From JAIOZK01 sp964468645 (GTDB lineage: Bacteria > Bacteroidota > Bacteroidia > Bacteroidales > JAIOZK01), in assembly GCA_964468645.1 (NCBI GenBank), contig CAYXUU010000023.1, forward strand, positions 1 to 64,000: a stretch of 64,000 bases of DNA. Reading direction: 5' to 3'. This document shows, piece by piece, positions 33,348 to 43,756 of the stretch (position 1 is its first letter; each line of letters starts with the position of its first letter). Both the position numbers and the translations under genes were made by a program. The notes beneath the pieces are model-generated. The model saw only the letters and a program-made list of their open reading frames with translations, made no database searches and had not been told where the DNA came from.

Positions 33348-35876
33348 CTATACTTTGGATTCCTCCTGATCGGTATTTTCCACTGGCTTATCATTCTCAT
33401 GACCCTCTTTTTCGTCATGGTCAAGATCTCCGTTTATTATCACATCAACCTTAGCCACCGCGGCGATTACGTCATCATCTTTCAGGTTAATCAGCCTGAC
33501 ACCCTGGGTGGCTCTGCCCATTACACGAAGATCGGCAACAGCAAGCCGAATGGCGATACCCGACCGGTTGATAATCATCAGGTCATCTTTATCCAATACA
33601 TCTTTTATGGCAATCAGTTTTCCGGTTTTGTCAGTAATATTGATCGTTTTTACCCCTTTTCCTCCCCTGTTGGTAACACGGTAATCTTCCAGGTGGGATC
33701 GTTTGCCATAACCATTCTCAGATACGACAAGTATATCACGTTCATCATCTTCGAGGCAAATCATACCGATCATTTCATCGTCAGAACCTGCCAGGGTTAT
33801 ACCCCTGACACCTGCGGCAGTTCTTCCCATGGGACGTACCTTTTCTTCATTGAAACGGATAGCGCGTCCTGATTTCAGGGCCATGATAACTTCGTTGGTA
33901 CCATTGGTAAGCTTGGCCTGGATTAACTGGTCCCCCTCGTTAATATTGATGGCAATGATTCCATTCTGTCGTGGCCTGGAGTAGGCCTTCAGTGTAGTTT
34001 TCTTGATGGTTCCTTTTCTGGTACCGAGTATGATATAGTGGTTTTCAATATACTCATCTTCTTCAAGGGTTCTAACATTCACAAAGGCTTTTACCTTATC
34101 TGTTCGTTCAATATTTATTAGATTCTGTATTGCCCTGCCTTTTGATACCTTCCCCCCTTCCGGAATCTCAAATACCCTTAGCCAGAAGCATTTACCGGTT
34201 TCTGTAAAAAAGAGTAAATAGTTATGATTTGTTGCAATAAACATGTATTCAACAAAATCTTCGGTCCTGGTAGTACTACCTTTGGCTCCCCGTCCTCCCC
34301 TCTTCTGAAGGCGGTACTCGGTTAATGGCGTCCTTTTTATGTAACCAAGATGGGAAATTGTAATAACAACTTCCTCATCGGGTATGGTATCTTCAATTCT
34401 GAAATCGCTGGCTGAATATTCTATTTCACTTCTGGTATCATCACCATATTTTTCCTTAATGGTTATAAGCTCATCCTTGATTATCTGCATCCGGATTGAA
34501 ACATCACCAAGTATTTCTTTATACCTTGCTATTTTTGAAAGCAATTCTTCATATTCCTGTTTTACCTTGTCCCTTTCAAGGCCGGTAAGTTTCTGCAGCC
34601 TCATATCCAGAATTGCCCTGGCCTGGAGTTCAGAAAGTTCAAAGCGGCTCATTAACCCGTTTCTGGCCTCCTCTACCGTTTGTGAGGCCCTGATCAAAGC
34701 AATTACTTCGTCAAGGTTATCGAGGGCTACCAGTAATCCTTCCAGAATATGAGCCTTCTTCTCGGCTTCCCTGAGTTCGTATTCCGTTCTTCGGGTAATT
34801 ACTTCGTGTCGGTGTTCAACATAATAAAGAATCAGGTCTTTCAGGTTTAAGAGTTTTGGCCTGCCTTTAACCAGTGCGATGTTATTAACACTGAATGAAG
34901 ATTGAAGTGCTGTGTACTGATAAAGTTTGTTTTGTACGACATTGGTTACAGCATCACGTTTCAGTTCATAAACAATACGTAATCCTTTTTTATCCGATTC
35001 ATCACGGATATCGGTAATACCTTCTATCTTCTTATCATTAACCAGGTCTGCAGTTTTTTTGATCATTTCAGCTTTATTAACCTGATATGGTATTGATGTG
35101 GCTATGATCCTGATCCTTCCGGAGTTGTCTTCTTCAATTGTTGTCTCTCCCCTCATCATTATCCTGCCCCTGCCGGTTTCATAAGCCTCACGTACGCCAT
35201 CATAGCCATAGATCATAGCGCCTGTCGGAAAATCTGGCCCTTTGATGAATTTCATCAATTCAGGAATGGTAATCTCTGGGTTCTTGATATATTCAATAAT
35301 TCCATCGATGACTTCAGTAAGGTTATGAGGCGGCATATTGGTTGCCATACCAACGGCAATACCCGAGGCACCGTTAACAAGTAAATTAGGTATGCCTGAA
35401 GGTAGTACGACAGGTTCATTAAGGGTATCATCAAAATTAAGTTGAAAATCAACGGTTTCCTTATCGATGTCAGCCAGCATTTCTTCCGCAATCTTTTGAA
35501 GTCTTGCTTCGGTATATCGCATGGCAGCCGGGCCATCGCCATCAATGCTACCAAAATTACCCTGCCCGTCAACCAATGGATATCGCAAAGACCATGGCTG
35601 GGCCATCCTTACCATTGCATCATATACTGATGTATCACCATGGGGATGATACTTTCCAAGCACCTCCCCTACTATTCTTGCAGATTTCTTATATGGTCTG
35701 TTGTGCATTACGCCAAGATCGAGCATACCATATAAAACCCTTCTGTGTACCGGTTTCAGACCATCTCTTACATCCGGTAAAGCCCTGGAAACAATAACCG
35801 ACATTGAATAATCAATGTAGGCCGACTTCATTTCATTCTCAATATTTACCCTGATTACTTTTTCTCCTTCTGACAT
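33348..35876 (-). CDS. gyrA: DNA gyrase subunit A
   Basis: The 842-aa product has the gyrase A breakage-reunion domain with the catalytic Tyr in AAMRYTEARL, the HPHGDTSVYD segment that includes the quinolone-resistance region, and a C-terminal six-bladed domain carrying the GyrA box (QKRGGRGAKG). The box separates it from ParC. A short acidic tail ends the protein. With GyrB (not in the window) it introduces negative supercoils using ATP. It is divergent from clpC across a 212-bp gap. Confidence 0.97.
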   Translation of the reverse strand: MSEGEKVIRVNIENEMKSAYIDYSMSVIVSRALPDVRDGLKPVHRRVLYGMLDLGVMHNRPYKKSARIVGEVLGKYHPHGDTSVYDAMVRMAQPWSLRYPLVDGQGNFGSIDGDGPAAMRYTEARLQKIAEEMLADIDKETVDFQLNFDDTLNEPVVLPSGIPNLLVNGASGIAVGMATNMPPHNLTEVIDGIIEYIKNPEITIPELMKFIKGPDFPTGAMIYGYDGVREAYETGRGRIMMRGETTIEEDNSGRIRIIATSIPYQVNKAEMIKKTADLVNDKKIEGITDIRDESDKKGLRIVYELKRDAVTNVVQNKLYQYTALQSSFSVNNIALVKGRPKLLNLKDLILYYVEHRHEVITRRTEYELREAEKKAHILEGLLVALDNLDEVIALIRASQTVEEARNGLMSRFELSELQARAILDMRLQKLTGLERDKVKQEYEELLSKIARYKEILGDVSIRMQIIKDELITIKEKYGDDTRSEIEYSASDFRIEDTIPDEEVVITISHLGYIKRTPLTEYRLQKRGGRGAKGSTTRTEDFVEYMFIATNHNYLLFFTETGKCFWLRVFEIPEGGKVSKGRAIQNLINIERTDKVKAFVNVRTLEEDEYIENHYIILGTRKGTIKKTTLKAYSRPRQNGIIAININEGDQLIQAKLTNGTNEVIMALKSGRAIRFNEEKVRPMGRTAAGVRGITLAGSDDEMIGMICLEDDERDILVVSENGYGKRSHLEDYRVTNRGGKGVKTINITDKTGKLIAIKDVLDKDDLMIINRSGIAIRLAVADLRVMGRATQGVRLINLKDDDVIAAVAKVDVIINGDLDHDEKEGHENDKPVENTDQEESKV

Positions 35877-36014
35877 CTTGTTTCTCCAACAATTAAATTA
35901 CTATAAATCAGCTTGTTAAGTTATACTAGTAAAAGATACGAAAATACGAAAATTTCCCCAATAAACCAGCATGTTTCAACGAACTTATTACTAACACTAA
36001 AGTGTTGATAAATA

Positions 36015-36045
36015 TTGGAATACATAAGGAAAACAGATATCTTTG
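36015..36045 (+). promoter_or_regulatory. Promoter of clpC
   Basis: TTGG at 36015-36018 is followed after 19 nt by TATCTTTG at 36038-36045, an exact TAnnTTTG box. The clpC start at 36089 lies 43 nt further on. Confidence 0.65.
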
Positions 36046-36088
36046 TACATAGATTTGGTAACGAAAAAAATACGGGATTATTTACTGA

Positions 36089-38632
36089 ATGGAAGCAAAA
36101 TTTTCGCAGCGGGTCAAAAATGTACTGACATATAGTCGTGAGGAGGCCATCAGGCTGGGAAATGATTATATCGGACTGGAACACTTATTGTTAGGTATAT
36201 TAAGGGATGGTGAGGGATTAGCCATACAAATCCTGTTATACTTCGGCATAAATCTTGATGAATTAAAAAGAACTATTGAACAGGCCATTAAGAATCCTGA
36301 AAAGCCTGCCAGGAAGCTCGAGAATGTTCCATTGATAAAGCAGGCCGAGCGTGCGCTGAAGATTACATACCTGGAGGCCAAGCTCTTCAATAGTGAAATG
36401 ATTGGTACAGAACATTTGCTGCTGGCCATTTTAAAAGATGAAGATAATATTGTAACCAAATCATTCCAGAAAAGAGGGATTGATTATGAAGCAGTTAAAG
36501 AGGAGTTAAAAACGATGATAGCTAATAACGAAGATCACATTATACATCCCAAGAATGAGTTACCTGATGAACCGGCTGAAGAAATGGATGAAGGTAAAGG
36601 TTTCTCGGGCAACGTAAAACGCTTTTCAGATACGAAGTCAAAAACACCGGTTCTTGATAACTTTGGACGGGATATCACCCGCCTTGCCGAGGATGACAGG
36701 CTTGATCCTATTGTTGGACGTGAAAAAGAACTGGAACGTATTGCACAAATATTGAGCCGGAGAAAGAAAAACAACCCGATTTTAATTGGTGAACCCGGTG
36801 TCGGAAAATCTGCTATTGCTGAAGGGCTCGCCCTGAGAATTGTTAACCGCAAGGTTTCACGTGCATTGTTTAATAAAAGACTTGTTTCTCTTGACCTGGC
36901 ATCCCTTGTTGCAGGTACCAAATACAGAGGCCAGTTTGAAGAAAGGATGAAAGCGGTTCTCAACGAACTTGAAAAGAATCCTGATATCATCCTGTTCATT
37001 GACGAAATTCACACTATTGTTGGTGCCGGCAATGCTTCCGGTTCACTGGATGCCTCAAATATGTTCAAACCTGCGCTTGCCCGGGGTGACCTTCAATGCA
37101 TAGGCGCCACTACCCTCGATGAATACAGACAATATATTGAAAAAGACGGGGCACTTGAAAGAAGATTTCAAAAAGTGCTCGTAGATCCTACCACTACAGA
37201 AGAAACCATTGAGATTCTTGATAATATCAAAGAGAAATACGAGGATCACCACCTGGTAAAATATACTCCTGATGCTATTGGCGCATGTGTTAGTCTTACA
37301 AACAGGTATATGTCAGACAGGTACTTGCCAGATAAAGCCATCGATGCACTCGATGAAGCAGGATCAAGGGTACATATTACAAATATTCATGTTCCGGCTG
37401 AAATCATAAACATTGAAAACCAGATTGAAGATACCAAGTCGAAGAAAACTACAGCAATAAACAGCCAGAAGTTTGAAGAAGCAGCTGAGTACAGGGACCT
37501 GGAAAGAAAGCTTCAGCAGAGCCTTGAATCAGCCAAGAAAACCTGGGAAGAGGAAGCAAAGATACACAGGGAAACTGTTGATGAAGAGAACGTTGCCGAA
37601 GTGGTAGCCATGATGACCGGAATACCTGTTCAGCGGATTGCAGAGAATGAAAGCGACAGGTTATTGAATATGGAAGATGAGCTTGAACAAAGTGTTATTG
37701 GTCAGAACAATGCCATCAAAAAGGTTGTCAGGGCCATTCGTCGTAACCGTGCCGGATTGAAGGATCCTAAAAAGCCTATTGGTTCTTTTATATTCCTTGG
37801 CCCAACAGGGGTTGGTAAAACCTATCTTGCCAAGGTTCTGTCGAAGTATTTATTTGATACTGAAGACGCCCTTGTAAGAGTTGATATGAGTGAATTCATG
37901 GAAAAATTTGCTGTATCCAGACTTGTTGGTGCCCCTCCGGGATATGTCGGCTATGAAGAAGGTGGTCAGCTTACCGAAAAGGTAAGGCGTAAACCCTATT
38001 CCATTGTATTGCTTGACGAAATAGAAAAAGCCCATCCGGATGTATTTCATCTTCTGTTACAGGTTATGGATGACGGGGTATTGACAGATAGCTATGGACG
38101 TAAAGTGGATTTTAAAAATACCATCGTGATCATGACTTCCAACATTGGTTCAAGACAATTGAAAGATTTCGGCCAAGGGGTTGGGTTTAATACTACTGCA
38201 AAAAAATCAGCTAAAACTACATATGCCCAGGGAGTTATTGAAAGTGCTTTGAAAAAGGCATTTGCACCTGAATTCCTGAACAGAATTGATGATGTAATAA
38301 TTTTCGAACCTCTTGAAAAAGAAGATATCCACAAGATTATTGATGTTGAACTTGTTGACCTTTATAAGAGAATCCAGGAAATGGGTTATACCATAGTGGT
38401 TACCGATAAAGCCAAGGATTTTATCGTGGATAAAGGATGGGATGAACAATTTGGTGCCAGGCCGCTGAAACGTGCAATTCAGAAATACATTGAAGATGAA
38501 CTGGCAGAAGAGATCATCAAAACCAAACTTACACAGGGCGATGAAATACGTGTTGAATTTGATGTAAAGAAAGAGGAAATAACGTTCAAAATCAAGAAAA
38601 CGAATAAACCGGTAAAATCTGATAAGAGCTAG
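36089..38632 (+). CDS. clpC: ClpC-type AAA+ unfoldase
   Basis: The 847-aa product has two N-terminal Clp repeats (MEAKFSQRVKNVLTYSREEA onward), a first AAA+ module (GEPGVGKSAIAEG), a UVR-like middle segment (SQKFEEAAEYRDLERKL) typical of ClpC rather than ClpB, and a second AAA+ module (GPTGVGKTYLAKVL). It unfolds proteins and feeds them to ClpP. The IGF-type loop for ClpP docking is expected in the second module but was not pinned down. It converges with the minus-strand gene at 38639, leaving only 6 bp between stops. Confidence 0.95.
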   Translation: MEAKFSQRVKNVLTYSREEAIRLGNDYIGLEHLLLGILRDGEGLAIQILLYFGINLDELKRTIEQAIKNPEKPARKLENVPLIKQAERALKITYLEAKLFNSEMIGTEHLLLAILKDEDNIVTKSFQKRGIDYEAVKEELKTMIANNEDHIIHPKNELPDEPAEEMDEGKGFSGNVKRFSDTKSKTPVLDNFGRDITRLAEDDRLDPIVGREKELERIAQILSRRKKNNPILIGEPGVGKSAIAEGLALRIVNRKVSRALFNKRLVSLDLASLVAGTKYRGQFEERMKAVLNELEKNPDIILFIDEIHTIVGAGNASGSLDASNMFKPALARGDLQCIGATTLDEYRQYIEKDGALERRFQKVLVDPTTTEETIEILDNIKEKYEDHHLVKYTPDAIGACVSLTNRYMSDRYLPDKAIDALDEAGSRVHITNIHVPAEIINIENQIEDTKSKKTTAINSQKFEEAAEYRDLERKLQQSLESAKKTWEEEAKIHRETVDEENVAEVVAMMTGIPVQRIAENESDRLLNMEDELEQSVIGQNNAIKKVVRAIRRNRAGLKDPKKPIGSFIFLGPTGVGKTYLAKVLSKYLFDTEDALVRVDMSEFMEKFAVSRLVGAPPGYVGYEEGGQLTEKVRRKPYSIVLLDEIEKAHPDVFHLLLQVMDDGVLTDSYGRKVDFKNTIVIMTSNIGSRQLKDFGQGVGFNTTAKKSAKTTYAQGVIESALKKAFAPEFLNRIDDVIIFEPLEKEDIHKIIDVELVDLYKRIQEMGYTIVVTDKAKDFIVDKGWDEQFGARPLKRAIQKYIEDELAEEIIKTKLTQGDEIRVEFDVKKEEITFKIKKTNKPVKSDKS

Positions 38633-38638
38633 GCTGTG

Positions 38639-39370
38639 TTAAAGGGTATCACTGGTGCTGATAACATTGGTCTTCTCAATAGGTTCCCCCTTAATTTTAA
38701 ACTGATTATAAACAGCCTCAACTTTGCTGTTAATTTCTTGATTATCCAGATTAACATAGGCAAGTACCAGTGAGAATCCACTGTCCCTGAAAAACATAAC
38801 CTCTGCTTCGGTTTTTTTTATATAAAACCTTTTACCACCTTTTATGGCGTCTGTAGTGTATTTATTGGCCAGAACTTTAAATATCTCATCAATGTTCCGG
38901 CCTTTTGGCCATTTAAAAAGAAGTTCGCCCATAAAGAATACATTATCCAGAAAGAAAAACAGAACCTGTGTTGAAGTTCCGAAATAACTATCCCTGTAAC
39001 CTGCTACTTTGATATCAATGCCGGCAATCTGATAGGCATTAAAACAATCGGGTACTCCTTTATCCTTTCTAACCTGGGCATAGGTTCTGAAGAATGGAAC
39101 ATTTCCAAAAATAATATCCGTACTGGTTTTATAGATGACTGCATCTTTCTCATGTTCAGCAAAGGGCAGTATATGGTATTCAAACTCATCCTTTACACAA
39201 TAAGGAAACGGGCTTTTATTATAGTATCTCTTATAAGTGGTTATGTATTTAAAACTGTATTTTGTTTTTCTTAAGCGTATGAAAAAAAGCTTGATCTTAG
39301 GTAAAGAGATAAATACCAGGATACCCAGTAGTATTATAACAGCACCAATAATTACATGTGTTAAGCTCAT
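38639..39370 (-). CDS. Membrane-anchored protein, 243 aa, unknown function
   Basis: ATG 39370 gives one N-terminal membrane helix (SLTHVIIGAVIILLGILVFI) followed by a basic stop-transfer segment and a soluble alpha/beta domain of about 200 residues. The in-frame ATG at 39460 would put 30 extra residues in front of the helix and is less likely. No family was recognised. It is divergent from the acyl-CoA dehydrogenase gene at 39541. Confidence 0.65.
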   Translation of the reverse strand: MSLTHVIIGAVIILLGILVFISLPKIKLFFIRLRKTKYSFKYITTYKRYYNKSPFPYCVKDEFEYHILPFAEHEKDAVIYKTSTDIIFGNVPFFRTYAQVRKDKGVPDCFNAYQIAGIDIKVAGYRDSYFGTSTQVLFFFLDNVFFMGELLFKWPKGRNIDEIFKVLANKYTTDAIKGGKRFYIKKTEAEVMFFRDSGFSLVLAYVNLDNQEINSKVEAVYNQFKIKGEPIEKTNVISTSDTL

Positions 39371-39494
39371 AATCTTCTTCGGTTTTGACAAAAATAAATA
39401 ATAATCTTTAATAGTTAACGTAAGAATAAATGTACCGTAATGAATTTCAGATTTAGTCACTGAGTTAACATGAATTCTTTTATTTTAATTATTA

Positions 39495-39502
39495 TATCTT
39501 TG
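39495..39502 (+). promoter_or_regulatory. Likely -7 element of the long acyl-CoA dehydrogenase gene
   Basis: TATCTTTG at 39495-39502 matches TAnnTTTG and lies 38 nt before the start codon. A matching upstream TTTG box at the right distance is weak, so only the -7 box is called. Confidence 0.45.
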
Positions 39503-39540
39503 CCGGGATTTTTTAGAAACAAATTATCAATCACATTATT

Positions 39541-41340
39541 ATGGAAAAAAATAATCTAATTAATGGTGGGGAATTCCTTGTAAAAGATGTAGATGCAAAG
39601 GATGTTTTTATTCCTGAGTTATTTGATGAGGAGCAATTAATGATTGCCCAGACCTGTGAAGATTTTCTGAATGCAGAAGTATTTCCAAATCTTGACAGGA
39701 TTGACATGCAGGAAGAAGGCCTGATGAAGAGCCTAATACAGAAAGCCGGTGAACTCGGGTTGCTAGGTATCTCTGTACCCGAGGAATACGAAGGTTTTAA
39801 TCAATCTTTCCTTACCTCAATGCGTGCCAATGAGGCAATAGGTTCTGCCTTTTCTTACTCGGTGGCTTTTATGGCACATACCGGAATAGGTACACTGCCT
39901 ATATTATATTATGGTAATGAAGGGCAGAAACAGAAATATATTCCTAAACTTGCAACAGGGGAGTTAACTGCTGCCTATTGTCTTACCGAACCAGGTGCGG
40001 GTTCTGATGCAAATGCCGGAAAAACCAAAGCCGTTCTCTCTGATGACGGAAAGCATTACATTCTTAACGGACAGAAGATGTGGATCACCAATGGTGGATT
40101 TGCCGATCTGCTTACAGTATTTGCAAAAATCGATAATGATCGCGTACTGAGTGCATTCATTGTTGAAAGTGGCTCAGAAGGAGTTATAATTAATCCCGAA
40201 GAGAAAAAGATGGGGATTAAAGGTTCTTCGACTACGCAGATCTTTTTTAATGATGTTAAAGTTCCGGTCGGGAACTTGCTTGGTTCAAGAGGGGAAGGAT
40301 TCAGGATTGCCCTTAATATTTTGCACATAGGAAGGATCAAACTTGGTGGCACTGTAATCGGAGCGGCTAAAAAGGCCATTGATGATTCTGTTAATTATGC
40401 CAATGAAAGAAAACAATTCGGTCAGCTGATTTCAAATTTTGGAGCTATTAAATATAAACTTGCCGAACAGGTTATCAGAACTTATGCTACTGAATCGACA
40501 GTTTACAGGGCAACAAAAGATATAGATGATACCATCAACAGGTACCAGCAAGAAGGTATGACCAAAGGCCAGGCCAATGTTTTGGGACCTGCACAATTTG
40601 CCATCGAATGTGCCTTGTTGAAAGTTTATGGTTCGGAAACACTTGATTATGTTGTTGATGAAGCGGTACAAATATTTGGTGGTATGGGATTTTCAGCCGA
40701 AGCTCCTGTTGACAGGGCTTATCGCGATTCGCGTATTAACAGGATATTTGAGGGCACCAATGAGATCAATCGCCTGCTTGTAGTTGATACAGTGTTGAAG
40801 CGTGCGATGAAAGGTGAGATAGACCTTTTTGAAAAAGCCAAACAGGTGGTGCGTGAGCTGCACTCGATAAAAGATAACAAACCAGGTTTGAAAAGTTATT
40901 ATGAACAAAAGGCAGATTATATCAGGAATTTTAAAGATGCCATTCTTATGATACTTGGTGATGCTTCACAGCATTTTAAAAGAAAGTTTGTATTTGAACA
41001 GGAAATCTGGATGAATATTTCTGATATGATCATTCTGCTGTATGCAGCTGAATCTACTTTTCTCAGGGTTAAGAAACTTGAAATGATCAAAGAAGATAAT
41101 GATGAAGACCTTGATTCCGTTGAAATCTACAAGGATATCCTCGATGTGTTTATCATCGATGTGGCCAACAAAATCTATAAAGCAGGTTGCGATGCAATAA
41201 ACTCATTTACCATGGGACAGGAACGATTGTTATTACTCGAATCGTTGCTGAAGTTTACTACAGTTGCCCCGGTTAATGTCAGGGATAAGAGAAGAATTAT
41301 TGCTGATAAACTGATCGAGGATAACCGCTATAATTTTTAA
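39541..41340 (+). CDS. Acyl-CoA dehydrogenase, long form (599 aa)
   Basis: Residues about 25-420 form the acyl-CoA dehydrogenase core, with CLTEPGAGSD and WITNGG (FAD binding), RKQFGQ, and IFEGTNEINR holding the likely catalytic Glu. About 180 extra C-terminal residues resemble the extension of very-long-chain enzymes (VLCAD/ACAD9-like). It performs the first step of beta-oxidation, giving electrons to ETF. The substrate is probably a long fatty acyl-CoA. A strong terminator follows at 41366. Confidence 0.9.
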   Translation: MEKNNLINGGEFLVKDVDAKDVFIPELFDEEQLMIAQTCEDFLNAEVFPNLDRIDMQEEGLMKSLIQKAGELGLLGISVPEEYEGFNQSFLTSMRANEAIGSAFSYSVAFMAHTGIGTLPILYYGNEGQKQKYIPKLATGELTAAYCLTEPGAGSDANAGKTKAVLSDDGKHYILNGQKMWITNGGFADLLTVFAKIDNDRVLSAFIVESGSEGVIINPEEKKMGIKGSSTTQIFFNDVKVPVGNLLGSRGEGFRIALNILHIGRIKLGGTVIGAAKKAIDDSVNYANERKQFGQLISNFGAIKYKLAEQVIRTYATESTVYRATKDIDDTINRYQQEGMTKGQANVLGPAQFAIECALLKVYGSETLDYVVDEAVQIFGGMGFSAEAPVDRAYRDSRINRIFEGTNEINRLLVVDTVLKRAMKGEIDLFEKAKQVVRELHSIKDNKPGLKSYYEQKADYIRNFKDAILMILGDASQHFKRKFVFEQEIWMNISDMIILLYAAESTFLRVKKLEMIKEDNDEDLDSVEIYKDILDVFIIDVANKIYKAGCDAINSFTMGQERLLLLESLLKFTTVAPVNVRDKRRIIADKLIEDNRYNF

Positions 41341-41365
41341 TATCCCCAAAAGGCTCAATACAACC

Positions 41366-41405
41366 AGGCTGTCGTTGTAAATCAATTTGACAGCCTTTTT
41401 TATTT
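41366..41405 (+). terminator. Intrinsic terminator after the long acyl-CoA dehydrogenase
   Basis: AGGCTGTC (41366-41373) and GACAGCCT (41389-41396) form a perfect 8-bp stem with a 15-nt loop, followed by a T-rich run. It lies 26 nt after the stop codon of the + strand gene. Confidence 0.85.
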
Positions 41406-41440
41406 CTACTCGTCTCGGAGAGTATCAACCGGATTGCCTC

Positions 41441-42583
41441 CTATTTCAATATACTTTTAGATATTACAACTCTTTGAACCTGGTTGGTACCCTCATAGAT
41501 CTGGCAGAGTTTAACATCACGCATGATCTTTTCAACAATAAAATCGCGTGAATAACCATCACCTCCCATTGCCTGGACTGCATCAGTAGCAACTTTCATA
41601 GCAATATCAGAGGCAAATAATTTCGACATAGCAGATAGTTTGGATGCATCTTTTGTACCTGTGTCATAGGCATGGGCTGCTCTCCAGGTGATCATTCTTG
41701 CAGCTTCGATGGATGTAGCCATATCAGCGAGCATAAAGCCAACTGCCTGATTGGCGGCGATGGGCTTACCAAACTGCACCCTGTTCTTTGTCCAGCCCTT
41801 TGCAATTTCATAGGCCTCTCTTGCTGAACCAATACTTAAAGCTGCAACACCGGTACGTGTTCTGTCAAATGTTTTCATCGCCCAGAGGAATCCTGTACCT
41901 TCCCTGCCAAGCATGTTTTCTGCCGGAACCTCCACATCATGATAAAGTATCTCATTCTGAACAGATGCCTTCTGTCCCATTTTCTGCAATCTTGGTTCCA
42001 TTTCAACACCCGGAAGATCAGTAGGTACCACAAAAGCCGTAAGGCTTCTTGAGCCTTTTTCAGGGTCAGTCTGGGCAAAAACGGTATGGAAAGTGGCAAC
42101 TTCCCCGTTGGTTATAAAACGTTTATGGCCATTAAGGATGTATTTGTCCCCTTTCTTTATGGCTGTGGACTTAATGCCCTGAACATCTGAACCTGCATTT
42201 GGTTCTGTAAGGCAGTAAGCAGCTACACCTTCCACCTCTTTCAATAATCCGAAAAATCTTTTATGTTGTTCTTCATTACCGGCAAGCAGCAATGGTGTAA
42301 GGGCAAGAGTATTGGCATCAATACCTATACCGATACCTATACAGGCGGCACCTAATTCTTCTGAAGCCAGGGCACCCTCAAGAATAGTATAACCATTACC
42401 CCCGAACTTTTCAGGTACAGGCCCGTTCATTAAACCCTCTTTGTAGGCTTTCTTTACAATCGGCCATGGAAATTCGGCGAGTTCATCATACTTTAATCGC
42501 TCAGGGCGCATCTCCCTGTCAGCAAAATCACGGTATTTCTCAATAATTTCAAGCTGTCGCTTTTCTAAAGTGAAGTCTATCAT
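41441..42583 (-). CDS. Acyl-CoA dehydrogenase, short form (380 aa)
   Basis: The 380-aa product has the standard single-core length of short- and medium-chain acyl-CoA dehydrogenases. It has CLTEPNAGSD and RFITNG for flavin and substrate binding, NRVQFGKPI, and IYEGTNQVQR with the catalytic Glu at the C-terminal position. It may act in fatty acid or branched-chain amino acid breakdown, passing electrons to ETF. It converges with the long-form gene, from which it is separated by a terminator. The exact substrate cannot be told. Confidence 0.93.
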   Translation of the reverse strand: MIDFTLEKRQLEIIEKYRDFADREMRPERLKYDELAEFPWPIVKKAYKEGLMNGPVPEKFGGNGYTILEGALASEELGAACIGIGIGIDANTLALTPLLLAGNEEQHKRFFGLLKEVEGVAAYCLTEPNAGSDVQGIKSTAIKKGDKYILNGHKRFITNGEVATFHTVFAQTDPEKGSRSLTAFVVPTDLPGVEMEPRLQKMGQKASVQNEILYHDVEVPAENMLGREGTGFLWAMKTFDRTRTGVAALSIGSAREAYEIAKGWTKNRVQFGKPIAANQAVGFMLADMATSIEAARMITWRAAHAYDTGTKDASKLSAMSKLFASDIAMKVATDAVQAMGGDGYSRDFIVEKIMRDVKLCQIYEGTNQVQRVVISKSILK

Positions 42584-42765
42584 ATCTTAATAATTTTATT
42601 AATTTGTTTTCAGAGATGATTATCATCGCTTTGTAATGCTGGATAATAAACTGGATCACAAATGTAAGGATAATTTTAAAATCATTGTGAATAATAAGTG
42701 CAGGCTTGAGGAAAACAACTTCAGATATTCTTTCGTATCGAATTAATACTCTGGCAATTAATCCT

Positions 42766-42827
42766 AAATTATGCAATGGGATTGAAATGAACCAATGCAA
42801 TAGTCCTTTTCTAATGCATTATTTGGG
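42766..42827. repeat. Dispersed palindromic repeat, copy 2
   Basis: Bases 42766-42804 match 5432-5470 at 35 of 39 positions. A further CTAATGCATTATTTGGG (42811-42827) is the near reverse complement of the left end of copy 1. The unit lies within 70 bp downstream of the fabI stop codon. The remainder of the 248-bp gap 42584-42831 shows no gene. Confidence 0.6.
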
Positions 42828-42831
42828 TTAA

Positions 42832-43680
42832 TTAATCATCAAGATCAGGACATTCCGGGCAATCCATACCTTTATTATACATGCTCATGGCTTTATAACT
42901 CATTCCCATGCTGGAGAATCCACCATCGTGATAAAGGTTCTGCATTGTAACCTTACGGGTTAGATCTGAGAAAAGTGTAACACAATAATCAGCACATTCA
43001 TCAGCTGTTGCATTACCGAGTGGTGACATACGTTCGGTAAAGTCAAGCAGACTATCCATTCCCCTCACCCCGCTTCCGGCCGTTGTTACAGTTGGTGATT
43101 GTGATATGGTATTCACCCTTATCTTTTTGTCTCTTCCGTACATATAGCCGAAACTACGTGCTATGGATTCGAGCAATGCCTTTGCATCGGCCATATCGTT
43201 ATATCTGTAAAGTGTTCTCTGGGCAGCGATATATGTAAGAGCCACAACTGATCCCCATTTGGTTATGGCATCCATTTTTCTGGCAACCTGCAACATCTTA
43301 TGAAACGACACCGCTGAGATATCAAGTGTTTTCTTGAAAAAATCGTAATTCAGGTCATCATATAAACGTTTTTTTCTTACATTCATCGACATACCAATTG
43401 AGTGAAGCAGGAAGTCAATCCTTCCGCCAAAAATTTCCATACTTTTCTTAAATACATTTTCTATGTCTTCCAGGTTGGTGGCATCAGCAGGTATGACTTC
43501 AGCATTGGTTTTGTCTGCAAGTTCATCTAGTTGGCCGAATCGAATTGCAATCGGTGTATTGGATAATGTAAAGCGGGCGCCTTCGTCATGTGCTCTTTCA
43601 GCTATCTTCCAGGCGATAGATTTATTATCCAGAGCACCGAAAATAATACCCTTTTTACCTTTTAAAAGATTGTATGCCAT
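42832..43680 (-). CDS. fabI: Enoyl-[acyl-carrier-protein] reductase (NADH)
   Basis: The 282-aa product has the FabI catalytic pattern Tyr-x9-Tyr-x6-Lys (LTYIAAQRT, RYNDMADAKA), the modified Rossmann start (GIIFGALDNKSIAWKIA) with GALDN in place of the normal glycine-rich motif, and LLHSIGM. It reduces the enoyl-ACP double bond in the last step of each fatty acid elongation cycle. The Cys/Asp-rich C-terminal tail (MDCPECPDLDD) is unusual. It follows recN at 76 bp and may be co-transcribed with it. Confidence 0.95.
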   Translation of the reverse strand: MAYNLLKGKKGIIFGALDNKSIAWKIAERAHDEGARFTLSNTPIAIRFGQLDELADKTNAEVIPADATNLEDIENVFKKSMEIFGGRIDFLLHSIGMSMNVRKKRLYDDLNYDFFKKTLDISAVSFHKMLQVARKMDAITKWGSVVALTYIAAQRTLYRYNDMADAKALLESIARSFGYMYGRDKKIRVNTISQSPTVTTAGSGVRGMDSLLDFTERMSPLGNATADECADYCVTLFSDLTRKVTMQNLYHDGGFSSMGMSYKAMSMYNKGMDCPECPDLDD

Positions 43681-43756
43681 ACTTTTAAAGTTAATGGATT
43701 TATTGCAAAATTAATAATAATTAATCTAAATAAGAGTTAAAAGTAAAAAAACAGGC